DNA from: Dunaliella salina
Taxonomy: Eukaryota; Chlorophyta; Chlorophyceae; Chlamydomonadales; Dunaliellaceae
Assembly (NCBI GenBank): GCA_002284615.2
Contig: MU069460.1
Span: 730,948-741,003 of the forward strand
DNA length: 10,056 nt
Direction of reading: 5' to 3'
Below, piece after piece: positions 1-7,152 of this stretch. The notes under the pieces were generated by a model that saw nothing but the letters and a program-made list of their open reading frames with translations, was not told the DNA's origin and made no database searches. The position numbers and the translations under genes were made by a program. Numbering within the stretch: the first letter of the stretch is position 1; each line of letters begins with the position of its first letter.

Positions 1-108
1 TTCTCTAANCTGGAGCAAAACACTGCCTCCAGCACAGATAACGTTTTTCAACCGAATAACCAACATTCATGACCACAATTTAGCAATGACCATGATTCAG
101 CGTGACAG
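1..108. other. Unassigned left edge with one ambiguous base
   Basis: There is an N at position 9. I see no convincing coding signal. The part from about 70 to 108 shows weak inverted similarity to about 842-880 (shared TAGCA and ACCATG words), so it may be a degraded outward extension of the inverted repeat that starts at 109. Confidence 0.4.
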
Positions 109-164
109 CTGTCGTGCAAGATCAGTGTCTGTCGCTTCTCCCAGCTTTCCATTAAGTATGACTA
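109..164 (+). repeat. R2 dispersed repeat, left inverted arm
   Basis: By letter-by-letter comparison this 56-bp segment is the exact reverse complement of 786-841. It contains the words GCAAGATCAG and AGCTTTCCATTAAGTATGAC. The match stops sharply on the inner side at 164 and decays gradually on the outer side. A third, diverged same-strand copy lies near 3597-3650, so this is an interspersed repeat family and not a chance hairpin. The perfect identity of the two arms implies recent duplication or gene conversion. Confidence 0.85.
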
Positions 165-331
165 CCCCCCTGATTCTTGCCAAGAGGAGCAGATGCAAAA
201 CGCAGGCAAGAATCACAAGCAGAAGGTTCAAAGTTATTATCCCAGAAGCCCCGCTGACAGGATTGGCTCCGCCCAACGTTCCAACCTGCTAACAAATTCC
301 CAAACCCGCTGACAACCCAATTCCCTAGTAT

Positions 332-610
332 CTAGGTCAAAAGACAAGCAAGTGACCCAAGCAGCCAAGCAGCCTCAACTTTAAGGTCTGCATGCAGGCG
401 ATTGACAAACCTGCAAGAGCAGAGAGGTGAAAGATGCCGCAAAACCTGACAAAAAGACGGTTCACCTAGGCCTGAAGCTGCAGGCCCCACCTCTGTAACC
501 TGCTCGTGAATGGTGCGCCAAATACTACAGCGCTCTGACAGTGACGGGGTGCCCATTCTAACTTAATTCCCGGTCAGGACACACTGCCAGCCATTCACCA
601 CCAGCCGTGT
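332..610. other. Probable 3' flank of the minus-strand exon
   Basis: A 74-codon minus-strand frame is open at 332-556. It begins with a good ATG but lies just downstream of the stop codon at 611 and has no recognisable motif. It could be 3' UTR or a chance frame. I found no TGTAA (the usual green-algal polyadenylation signal) on the minus strand just after the stop. No other element is seen here. Confidence 0.3.
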
Positions 611-784
611 TCACACTGGCATGAGTTTATTGCGCACTTCGACTGAACTGAAACGTGCGCGGCTGCCATCATCAAACATAGCCTCAAAGCATTTGACCCC
701 GCTGCTAGGTCCCAAATATTTCACAGTGCCCAGCTTGGCCATGGTCAGGCCTCCACGTTTCTCCTCTGCGATGGGTGTGGAACC
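611..784 (-). CDS. Putative terminal exon, unidentified protein
   Basis: A minus-strand frame is open for 57 codons plus a TGA at 611-613. The first ATG is at 742, giving 43 residues (MAKLGTVKYLGP... to ...EVRNKLMPV). Composition is protein-like, with alternating hydrophobic residues and a central FDDGSRARF segment. A short stretch of the form GxVxYLG...FxxxFDDGxxxxF is typical of small SH3/Tudor-like beta barrels, but that is inference from pattern only. A candidate 3' splice site (CATCGCAG) on the minus strand would start the exon at 765, which suggests a last exon rather than a complete gene. It lies between the two R2 arms, with the right arm directly upstream. The opposite strand is also open (621-788, 55 residues) but looks less protein-like. 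Upstream exons were not found. Confidence 0.35.
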   Translation of the reverse strand, partial: GSTPIAEEKRGGLTMAKLGTVKYLGPSSGVKCFEAMFDDGSRARFSSVEVRNKLMPV

Positions 785-785
785 T

Positions 786-841
786 TAGTCATACTTAATG
801 GAAAGCTGGGAGAAGCGACAGACACTGATCTTGCACGACAG
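786..841 (-). repeat. R2 dispersed repeat, right inverted arm
   Basis: Exact reverse complement (56 of 56 positions) of 109-164. Weaker similarity continues outward to about 880. The two arms enclose 621 bp. No target-site duplication is seen outside the arms: the nine flanking bases on each side differ. Confidence 0.85.
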
Positions 842-904
842 GATGGCATGGTTGGCTGCTAGTGATTTGGCTTTTTGTTTAGTCAGGCAGGAGCATAAAA
901 GAGG

Positions 905-977
905 AGAAGTAGTGGAACACCCGTCAAAAAACTGGGTGGCACACCCCTGACCCACCCACCCACCCCAAAAACCCCCT
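905..977 (-). repeat. C-rich repeat segment Z (G-quadruplex-prone)
   Basis: The plus strand reads GGAACACCCGTC, an A-run, CTGG, then C-runs separated by TGA and A. On the minus strand 942-977 has six runs of three or more G with short spacers, a standard G-quadruplex pattern. The order of motifs (ACACCC or GTGTCCC, A-run, CTG, C-run, TGACC, ACCC repeats) matches the segment at 1418-1475, so the two are probably copies of one repeat, possibly the 3' region of a retroelement. Confidence 0.55.
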
Positions 978-1339
978 TGCAGTAACCCTACGCGGACAAA
1001 AGGGGTATCAATCTGCTCCTTTTTGAAATAGCTATCTATCTGCATACTCACCATACTGGAAAAGTGAGTTGCAGCAGAATTATGGGACAAAACCTAAGCA
1101 GCGACGCCCATGCATACCTGCCCTTCCAGGCACCCACAACTGGCTTGCAAGTCCACTAACTGCCCACCTGACTTCACCTTGCATAATCACATCATACATT
1201 GTCACTATCCTGGAAGTTTGAACTGGCTTGCCGCATGTTCGCCTCTACACCCCCTGCCGCCCACACCCTTGCGCGCATGGCACTGACTCCCATCCATGCA
1301 CACAGACCCCCCCTTTTACTCAATTTACCCAAAGAGGGT
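978..1339. other. No gene called
   Basis: Several minus-strand splice-like signals occur: a donor-like CAG-GTATGC near 1115 and a TTTTCCAG acceptor-like site followed at once by a GTGAGT donor-like site near 1050-1065. Short frames are open on both strands, but none can be linked into a convincing exon chain. The plus-strand frame at 1199-1384 starts with TTG and has no motif. Confidence 0.3.
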
Positions 1340-1480
1340 GCCAATAGACAGTTCTTGAGCTCAGGAATCCAATGGTGCCTTTAGAATTCTGTAGAAGTGG
1401 CCCAGAAAAATTCTGGAGGGGGTGTCCCAAAAACCTGTACCCCCCCTTGACCACCCCCCCCACCCCCCCCCACCTCGGAT
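1340..1480 (-). repeat. Repeat unit Y with poly-C block
   Basis: On the minus strand this begins in a G-rich block (1439-1475), then TTTTTGGGACACCCCC, then about 50 bp of other sequence, then GGATTCCTGAGCTCAAGAAC near 1343-1372. The last motif matches GGAATCCTGGGATCAAGAGC in the neighbouring unit X: by hand 24 of 30 positions match between the two segments ending ATTGG. Units Y and X also share TTTTGGRACACCC at their start, so they are diverged copies in tandem. The G-rich block is prone to G-quadruplexes and to sequencing error. Confidence 0.55.
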
Positions 1481-1645
1481 CGGAATCATATATATACCAA
1501 TCGATAGCTCTTGATCCCAGGATTCCGAATATATAGTTTTTAGCAGGGCGGACACGGGTGTTNCGGAATCATATATATACCAATCGATAGCTCTTGATCC
1601 CAGGATTCCGAATATATAGTTTTTAGCAGGGCGGACACGGGTGTT
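1481..1645. repeat. Exact 82-bp direct duplication around an N
   Basis: Positions 1481-1562 and 1564-1645 are identical over 82 bases and are separated only by the N at 1563. Each copy starts CGGAATCATATATATACC and ends GACACGGGTGTT. Each also holds the short inverted pair CGGAAT / ATTCCG around an AT-rich centre. Exact identity right up to an ambiguous base is what two overlapping contig ends left unmerged would look like, so the second copy may not exist in the genome. Confidence 0.9.
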
Positions 1646-1649
1646 CCAA

Positions 1650-1880
1650 AAGTTATGCTTCTTGGAGGCTCCTGAGTCAGGCCCAGATTTATAAGGGGTA
1701 TGATTGTAAACTCATTGTAAATGGTATCGGCCACACCAATTAGGATGATGTGTAAAGTCAATTTGTTATTCCTGTTTGGATTCCTGGAGCTGCGGTTTTT
1801 AAGTCTGGTATAATACTTGCTAATATTTGGCTGGCTTTATCTCGAGCTAGTCTAGAATTGCTAAGGTGACTGAGTTTTGA
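1650..1880 (-). pseudogene. Decayed non-LTR retrotransposon RT C-terminus (putative)
   Basis: Two minus-strand frames join across a probable frameshift near 1758-1765. The first (1880 to 1758, 40 codons) includes LARDKASQILASIIPDLKTA and ends at a TGA. The second, in another frame, continues as KLTLHIILIGVADTIYNEFT then IIPLINLGLTQ. The layout (basic/amphipathic helix, then a beta strand with I-x-V-G-like and T-I-Y-N residues, then a leucine-rich PLxxLGL end) resembles the region after the RT domain of LINE-type reverse transcriptases. That resemblance is from general family knowledge, not a search. No RT catalytic motif (such as YADD) is present here, so at most a fragment remains. The G-rich repeat units downstream on the same strand would then be its 3' region. 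Confidence 0.35.
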
Positions 1881-1938
1881 TCATACTTTAGTCATAATTT
1901 GTCGAAGACTGCAGTTCACTAGGAAAAGCTGCATCACG

Positions 1939-1973
1939 GCTGCTGCTGCTGCTGCTACTGCTGCTGCTGCTGC
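1939..1973 (+). repeat. GCT trinucleotide microsatellite
   Basis: Six GCT units, one ACT interruption, then four GCT units and a partial one. The plus strand reads as Ala, Leu or Cys repeats and the minus strand as Gln, Ser or Ala repeats, depending on frame. No long reading frame embeds it, so it is treated as a non-coding microsatellite. Confidence 0.9.
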
Positions 1974-2592
1974 ATGGCTTGCTGCCATAGGCAGGGGTGC
2001 GGCTACTGCATCATGCAAGGAAAGCGTAGGCCTTCCAGTCAACTTGTCACTGACATAGATAATGTAAGAATTACTATTGCTCAGCAGAGGCTCTTAATTG
2101 TAGTGAAAGCATGACTGTTGCTTGCAAGACCTGGTGCGACTACTGGAGTTGGGTGCAAGTGTTGTTGTTACAGAGTAGCACTGGAGTTCACGTTGCTGCT
2201 TTTGCCGAGGTGGACAAGTGTATGGTATTTGGCTTGCAAGCAAATTGCTGCTTGCATAATGAGCCTGCAAGCTTGCAAGGACTAGCGGGAAACTGAACAA
2301 GTCGATGAATGCTTCCTGCAGCAGACCTGGCGTATGTCATGCATTTTTTTCTCTCTTGGTGGAGGGGACACACGCAATCTTGAACGACCTAATGCAGCCA
2401 ACATCATCTAGATGTCTAGACCAAAAAGGACAGATTGAGATCTGCACAAGACAGGAGTGTTAGTTGAGCCTGGATTCTGCCTTCATGGCACAACCAATCA
2501 TAGTAGTAACAATCTCAAGTTTGTATAACACCCCAGACAGTAATTTTAAAAAACTCTGCTGAACTTGAGAAATCCAACTTTAACAAATGTTT
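1974..2592. other. Gene-poor stretch with TGCAAG-rich palindromes
   Basis: No gene is supported. Small Cys-rich frames occur on both strands between 2094 and 2373 but look like consequences of TGC/GCA-rich sequence. Inverted repeats are present: TGCAAGCA (2235-2242) pairs with TGCTTGCA (2249-2256) around a 6-base loop, and TGCAAGCTTGCA (2266-2277) is a perfect 12-bp palindrome. Confidence 0.4.
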
Positions 2593-2726
2593 AAAAGAGT
2601 AAAAATGTGCGGGCGCAGGGAGGCCTCCTTACATCAGCTGAGGAAAAGGAGATACATTGGATCAAATGAGACGCAAGTCCCCTTCACAACAAAGCTTAAG
2701 AGCAGAAAGGCTGGCTAGGAGGGTAT
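2593..2726 (-). repeat. R1 dispersed repeat, copy G
   Basis: On the minus strand this runs ACCCTCC (2718-2724), AGCCTTT, TTGTTGTGAAGGGGAC, CCAATGTATCTCCTTTTCC, then GCTGATGTAAGGAGG and a degraded CAYATTTTT tail region to about 2593. It aligns nearly end to end with copy B (5954-6100): ACCCTCC, AGCCTTT, TTGTGGTGGAAGGGAC and CCAATGTATCTCC occur in the same order and spacing. This pair defines the long form of the element. Confidence 0.75.
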
Positions 2727-3114
2727 TATTTAGCACCTGGAGAGCCAGACCAACTAAAGGTCTAGTTACTGACTAGGGGCAATCAAGCTAATGTGGATCC
2801 GGCAGATTGTCAGCAATCCAAGCTTGCACCTTGCTCTCTTGTGAGCAACTGCTGCAGCCCACACTGTTGCGCCCCTCCCCAGAAACCCCTTGTTTGGATT
2901 GCTAAATTGAATGGAGTAGTTGATGCTTGCTATTCTGGCCAGGGTCTTGACACCATGGTAGTGGAGTTATCACCTTGGCAATGAAGTTGCAAGTCTGTGT
3001 GCTTTTCTTTGGGAGCAGAGTTTGCTGAGGGGTCAGGTGGTTATTTGTTTGAAAACAGTGCCAGCAACTCCTATCAGTGTCAGCACTCTCATTCCTAATT
3101 ATCCTGAAGTGAGG
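2727..3114. other. No gene called
   Basis: A plus-strand frame is open from about 2766 to 2984 (GTG near 2793) and a minus-strand frame from 2902 to 3135. Neither has an ATG in good context, a recognisable motif or supporting splice sites. No repeat was recognised. Confidence 0.3.
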
Positions 3115-3260
3115 ATGAGAAAAAATTATGTACAAGCCGCCTAGTACGCGGAGAAAACTCTCCCTAAAACCATTAAGGAAAGGGAAACACTTGGGCTCAA
3201 AGCCGTGAGTCTCCCTGACCAGAGGATAAGAGGGAATTCAATGTGGGTTTGGCGGTTTCC
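3115..3260 (-). repeat. R1 dispersed repeat, copy E
   Basis: Read on the minus strand from 3260: GGAAACCGCC, CACATTGAAT, TCTGGTCAGGGAGACTC, CACGGCTTTGAGCCC, then TTTCCCTTTCCTTAATGG, TTTTAGGGAGAGTTTTCTC and a TACATAATTTTTTCTC tail. Parts line up with copy B in order. About 18 extra bases, including the GC-rich CCGCGTACTAGGCGG, sit between the core and the TACATAATTTTT segment, so this copy carries a small insertion. Confidence 0.7.
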
Positions 3261-3590
3261 CAGCATCATGCAGCTCCAAGACACCAGAGTCATGAAGAGT
3301 ATTTCTGCATTCAAATGCACCAGCTTGATTTGAGTTTTTGCGCAATTTGCATGGAGCTTTTGTGCAAGTTTGGTACATCTTGAGGGCCAATCACAAGTTT
3401 TCCCCTATCCTACGGTGACTTTGACATTGTTGAAGTGCATACACGTTCTGCATTGTCAATCATAGCTTTATTTTCCTTCAGAAAGTTGGCATGTAGGGGG
3501 GCGAGACATACCTATGGGCCAAGGAAGTTGAATTTTTGATTTCGTTCAGGGCAGAGGCGCTGCTAGCTGCTACACAGCTTTGTTTTTGCT
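3261..3590. other. No gene called
   Basis: The segment GCAATTTGCATGGAGCTTTTGTGCA near 3342-3366 resembles GCAATCTGTGCATGGAGCTATTTGTATGCA near 4702-4731. This may be a minor dispersed repeat. Nothing else is supported. Confidence 0.3.
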
Positions 3591-3596
3591 GTAGGT

Positions 3597-3650
3597 TGTC
3601 ACGCAAGATCAGCATTAGTCACTTCCTACTGTTCCCAGAGGCATGCATAC
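3597..3650 (+). repeat. R2 dispersed repeat, diverged third copy
   Basis: TGTCACGCAAGATCAGCATT at 3597 aligns to TGTCGTGCAAGATCAGTGTC at 110. By hand 22 of the first 31 positions match and eight of the nine differences are transitions. Similarity continues weakly to CTAAGAG near 3650. Several differences fall at CG/TG/CA positions, as expected from decay of methylated CpG. Confidence 0.55.
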
Positions 3651-4002
3651 TAAGAGTGGGAATCTGCCTCTGCCTTTGGAAAGAGTATTTCTGTCCTTGT
3701 TTGTGTGTGTGTCCCTCCCAAAGGAATGTTGTTTAGGCTGTCATCTCTTACGCTTTGAAGATGCGAGGTCTGGTGCCCAACCATCTGGTCACCTAGCGAC
3801 ATAGAAAACTCTGCAAACGACTCTCAAGGTGCAGGGATCACTGTTCACACAATCCCGCGTGTTTGTGGGGCTATCAACACTTCCCATACCCTTTGATCAA
3901 TTCAGAACGGTGGGAATTGATCCTCAAGATTCTCTTAAACATGCATGAAAACTCCTTGCCCATTACGTGCAATTTGCACACAAACACGCCTCAACCAGGG
4001 GC
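3651..4002. other. No gene called
   Basis: Short frames only. The 13-base near-palindrome GTGCAATTTGCAC lies at 3967-3979. No other structure is recognised. Confidence 0.35.
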
Positions 4003-4018
4003 GCCTTTGAAATCAAAA

Positions 4019-4055
4019 CCTTACCTTACCTTACCTTACCTTACCTTACCTTACC
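4019..4055 (+). repeat. (CCTTA)7 pentanucleotide array
   Basis: Seven perfect CCTTA units and a partial eighth. The flanks resemble each other: GCCTTTGAAATCAAAACC at 4003-4020 and ACCTTTAAAATCAAAAGG at 4053-4070 match at 14 of 18 positions by hand. This could be a target duplication or an older, longer repeat. Confidence 0.9.
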
Positions 4056-4070
4056 TTTAAAATCAAAAGG

Positions 4071-4955
4071 ACTCATCATCACCCTGGAGCTGCATGCTAC
4101 TGGGAAGCCACCAGACCTACATACATCCGTCGGATCTTCTGTCCATGGAGACTTGCGGCTCCTTGAACCACTGAGCCCTTTTCTTATCTAATGTAGTAAG
4201 CAGGAAAACCCTCTTCCTTCCCTGGGTGTCGTTGGAAATGTTTCATCACACCATACAATATAGAGAAATAAAGGAATGAGACGCAGGTCGTGGAGTGCTT
4301 TTCTTTAAGCGCGCTCTACACCAAGGAGGGAAAGAGAGACAAAAGGACAGATGAATGCGCCAAGTGCGGCTGCGCCCCTTGAGGATCCCTAAGAATTACT
4401 ACATCGCAAGCTAGCTAGGGCCTCACCAGAGATGCTCACAGGCCTAGCATAGACCCAACTAAGAGCCCAAAGAGAGAGCTTATGAGGACTTATGAGGGTC
4501 TGGCACATTGTCTGCCGTGCGCCCGCATGCTTAATTGTCCTCCTCCTGCCTTGTGCTGCTTCACCACAAGCAACTACCCCACAAGAAAAGCCTTGCTCTT
4601 TTTGTCTGCTGATAACCGAGCTCTGGGGTGCTAAGAGGAGCAGTTGCGTTGTAATCCTAGAAAGTGCCCCCCATACCAAGAAGTGTGCATGGCTGCTTGG
4701 AGCAATCTGTGCATGGAGCTATTTGTATGCAGAGCAATTTGTGCACGTGGTGTGGAGTCTATAAATGGTGTTGGCATGCAGACAGACTGTAAGGAGGCAT
4801 GTGCATGCTGACCTTTTTTTGCACACCTTCAGGCCTGGACTACTTAATTACATACATATCCGCATGAATATTTAGGTCACACCCTTCCCAGGATGCTATG
4901 CTTGGATCCTGTTCATTTTGCTGAACCTGTCTTGTTGCTTCTCTTCTTTTGCTTC
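4071..4955. other. Gene-poor stretch with uncertain small frames
   Basis: A plus-strand frame at 4492-4764 (90 codons, ATG) begins with a basic then hydrophobic Cys-rich stretch that could pass for a signal peptide. The minus strand is open over 4389-4679 as well, and a third frame (4482-4634) is also open, so none is called. CCCTTTTCTTATCTAATGTA near 4177-4196 may be a degraded R1 core. AATGAGACGCAGGTC near 4275-4289 matches a word in the upstream part of R1 copy G. Confidence 0.3.
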
Positions 4956-4959
4956 TCTA

Positions 4960-5072
4960 AGTCTAAACTTTGGGTTGGGGGGGTCATCCAGTCTGCACCG
5001 ACATGGCCCCTTTTCCTTAATTGATGTAGGGAGAATTTCTCTGCCTGCATAGTTTTCTTGCTTTCCTTTCTT
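4960..5072 (+). repeat. R1 dispersed repeat, copy A
   Basis: The core is clear at 5005-5072: GGCCCCTTTTCCTTAATTG, ATGTAGGGAGAATTTCTC, TGCCTGCATAG, then a short T/C-rich tail. The upstream part (4960-5004, CTAAACTTTGGGTTGGG and following) aligns only loosely with copies B and C, so the 5' limit is uncertain. A minus-strand frame (4896-5087) overlaps it and is ignored because it reads through the repeat. Confidence 0.75.
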
Positions 5073-5669
5073 GGGCAATTTATTCAAGTTGAATGCATGT
5101 TCTCTTCAAACAGAAAAGAACAAAAAGTTGGACCTTGTATAGAGTCTTTTCCTCCTAGTAGGAGTCCTAGGGACTTGAATACTGTACGTCTTTGACGGAA
5201 GAATTATCTGGGAATTGGGAAGAACTATTCTAACTTCTTAGTCTTGTTGTATGCTGTGCAGCCTGTGAATCTGCCTGTAAATTTGCATGCGCCTAGTTTC
5301 TGAGGAGCCTTTAACGCACAACTTGTCACAACTCTGTTCCCAAAGAGCAGGGCAGCTCGCTGCGCGCAAATGAAAGTAATTCATCTTTGTCCAAGTTCAT
5401 AACCCTGGTCACCTAAAACCCAGAAAAGGGCTCTAACTTTAAAAAAAGGGTTCCAACAAGTTGGAACTTTCAAGCTGCCTGCCCAGGGTCTTTAAACCCT
5501 TGCCGAGGAACATGTCTTGCTTGTTGCTGTGAACGATAATCCCAATTCTGCTTCTTTGCCAATCTGATTTGATAGATGCCTGACCTTGATAGATGCCTGT
5601 ACTGGCTCCATGGCAGTCTTTCCAGTGGGAAAGCACATGAAATTTAATATGTGGCACCTGGAAAAGATG
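5073..5669. other. Flank downstream of the three-exon gene
   Basis: Two overlapping minus-strand frames (5439-5657 and 5492-5689) are open just downstream of the modelled stop at 5670. A good acceptor-like TTTTCCAG lies at about 5659-5666 on that strand, so an alternative last exon (from 5657, starting VPHIKFHVLSHW) is possible. GTTCCAACAAGTTGGAAC at 5450-5467 is an 8-bp stem with a 2-base centre. Otherwise nothing is seen. Confidence 0.35.
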
Positions 5670-7152
5670 TCAGAGCATGGTGGACCCAATGCCTTCCCAC
5701 TTCAGCTCTGTGTCTGCTCCCTCGATGCCAATTGTTTCATCATCCTGGCATATAGCAGACACAAAAGCACCCACATTTTGACACATTTTGAGCGCAAGCA
5801 GGTCAAGAGCCAACATCAGACTAGACAGCAAAGCTGAACCGCAAAATCTTATCATTGTTATCATTCAGATGTTAGGTGCCTTGTCTGAATCACAGGCCAG
5901 GAAGCTGTACAATCAGACAAAGTAATTTTGGCCAAGTCCTAAATAGTGCTTCTGGTAACCCTCCGGGTCCCCATTAGCCTTTTCCGTCTCAAATCTTGTG
6001 GTGGAAGGGACCCATGGCTCTTTTGGGCCAATGTATCTCCTTTCCCTTAATCGATTTAGGGAGAGTTTTTCTGCCTACATAATTTTTCTTTTCTTTCTTC
6101 AAGCAATTCTACATGCATCAGAACACTTTTCATTCAAAGAGCATAACTCATGGCTCAGGCTCCTCACCCATTGACCAGCCCCGTCCTCATAAAAGTTGTA
6201 CAGCTGGCGTGCACGTGGGGCCCTACGGCTCCCTGCCGCATGCGAAGCTGCTGCAGCTGCAGCTTCTTCATGGGTGCCACCGCCAAGCACCAACAAGCCT
6301 CTCGATGAAGACGAGGACGCGGCCTGTTTTGGAGCCCAAGTTCGATGGTCTACTTTTTTGCTCTTGTGCTGACCTGCAGCACGATGCAAAAGCGTAGCAC
6401 AGCCCTGAGGATGCAGACCCCTTTTAGCTCTGTGCGCATGCGAGCCTCGTTCACGCTCCAGTATATTCTGGTATTCTTGTGAGCAAAACAATGTGAGGAA
6501 GCTGCCCTTCATCTGCATGTGCCAGCAAGGACTAGGGAACATGAGCACGGATGTATATGTGGTAACAGTGATTATAGGGTTTAAATATTAAGCCATCAGT
6601 CACAATGTGTGACTGCTGGGCTGTCAGTAAGAAAGATGCACACAAATTAGTGCATGTCGTCAAAGCGCTAGTGCAGAGCAAGCTTGTACATTCTGACTCA
6701 GGAGAGTGAAGGGGAGAGCATCTCTCTCGCCTTGATGGCAAGGCAGATATTGGGTCTGACGAACATGAAACAATAATACATACGCCTGCCATGGGGCATG
6801 GGGGGCAACGGAAAGAAAGAGTGGAACAGACTTGCGACAGATAGCTGTCTTGTACAAGCAGAGATCCTGCTTGCCTACCTCTTGAGCCTGCACTAGCCAC
6901 AGGAGCTTGCTGCTGCCCCTGTTTGATCAAAAAAGAGGTCAAACTGGAACCGGCGCTCGCTGTGCTGTGCTTGGCTGGCTTCCCAGAAGGGCAGCCCCAC
7001 AGCGCCGGAGCACTTCCACTGCTTGCAAGCAAGGACAGGAGCGTGCTGTCTTGGGCTTTGTGAGCCTTATGACTCCCGTGTTGTTGTTCCAAGCTCTGCT
7101 CTTCGTCTCTTGGCTTCTTCTTGCTAAATTTATGGATGTTGGACTGGGCCAT
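5670..7152 (-). CDS. Three-exon gene model, unidentified 184-aa protein
   Basis: Proposed exons on the minus strand are 7152-6879 (91 codons plus 1 base), 6373-6168 (2 bases plus 68 codons) and 5744-5670 (24 codons plus TGA). Junctions are AG-GTAGGC donor to GCTGCAG acceptor (phase 1, rebuilding a Gly codon) and TGG-GTGAGG donor to ATATGCCAG acceptor (phase 0). All three exons keep one frame. The start is ATGGCC at 7152, after CGCCCGT. Exon 1 is Lys/His/Gln-rich, beginning MAQSNIHKFSKKKPRDEEQ, then Ser/Ala-rich. Exon 2 has runs of five Ser (about 111-115) and six Ala (about 129-134), then RQLYNFYEDGAGQW. Exon 3 is acidic (DDETIGIEGADTELKWEG). QSNIHKF at residues 3-9 resembles a degenerate PCNA-interacting (PIP) motif lacking the last aromatic residue. 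That is a guess. Without splicing, exon 1 stays open to 6532 (206 codons). Another frame (about 7223-6939) competes in exon 1. No family is recognised. Confidence 0.35.
5954..6100 (+). repeat. R1 dispersed repeat, copy B
   Basis: In order: GGTAACCCTCC, CCCCATTAGCCTTTTCC, TTGTGGTGGAAGGGAC, GGGCCAATGTATCTCC, TTTCCCTTAATCGATTTAGG, GAGAGTTTTTCTGCCTAC, ATAATTTTTC and a T/C tail to about 6100. It lies in the second intron of the gene model, antisense to it. Its close match to copy G shows that the repeat is at least about 145 bp long. Confidence 0.8.

Noticed and set aside
109..841. Classic DNA transposon with 56-bp terminal inverted repeats
   Set aside because: Similarity continues outside the arms, there is no flanking duplication, and a third arm-like copy stands alone at 3597. 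Two inverted copies of a dispersed repeat fit better.
785..1090. Minus-strand 101-codon frame
   Set aside because: It reads through the G-run repeat block and the R2 arm, so its openness is explained by repeat composition.
1939..1973. GCT repeat as a polyglutamine or polyalanine coding tract
   Set aside because: No sizeable open frame surrounds it on either strand.
2793..2984. Plus-strand Cys-rich 63-codon frame
   Set aside because: It starts with GTG, has no motif or splice support, and an opposing frame of similar length overlaps it.
4019..4055. (CCTTA)n as an internal telomere tract
   Set aside because: The complement is TAAGG, not a rotation of TTAGG, TTTAGGG or TTTTAGGG, so it does not match known telomere repeats.
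4492..4764. Plus-strand 90-codon frame with a signal-peptide-like start
   Set aside because: At least two other frames over the same stretch are also open, there is no recognisable family, and nearby sequence has repeated words. Coding status cannot be decided.
6113..6397. Plus-strand 94-codon frame
   Set aside because: It is opposite exon 2 of the minus model and begins next to the R1 tail. The minus reading has low-complexity Ser/Ala runs typical of algal proteins and good splice borders.
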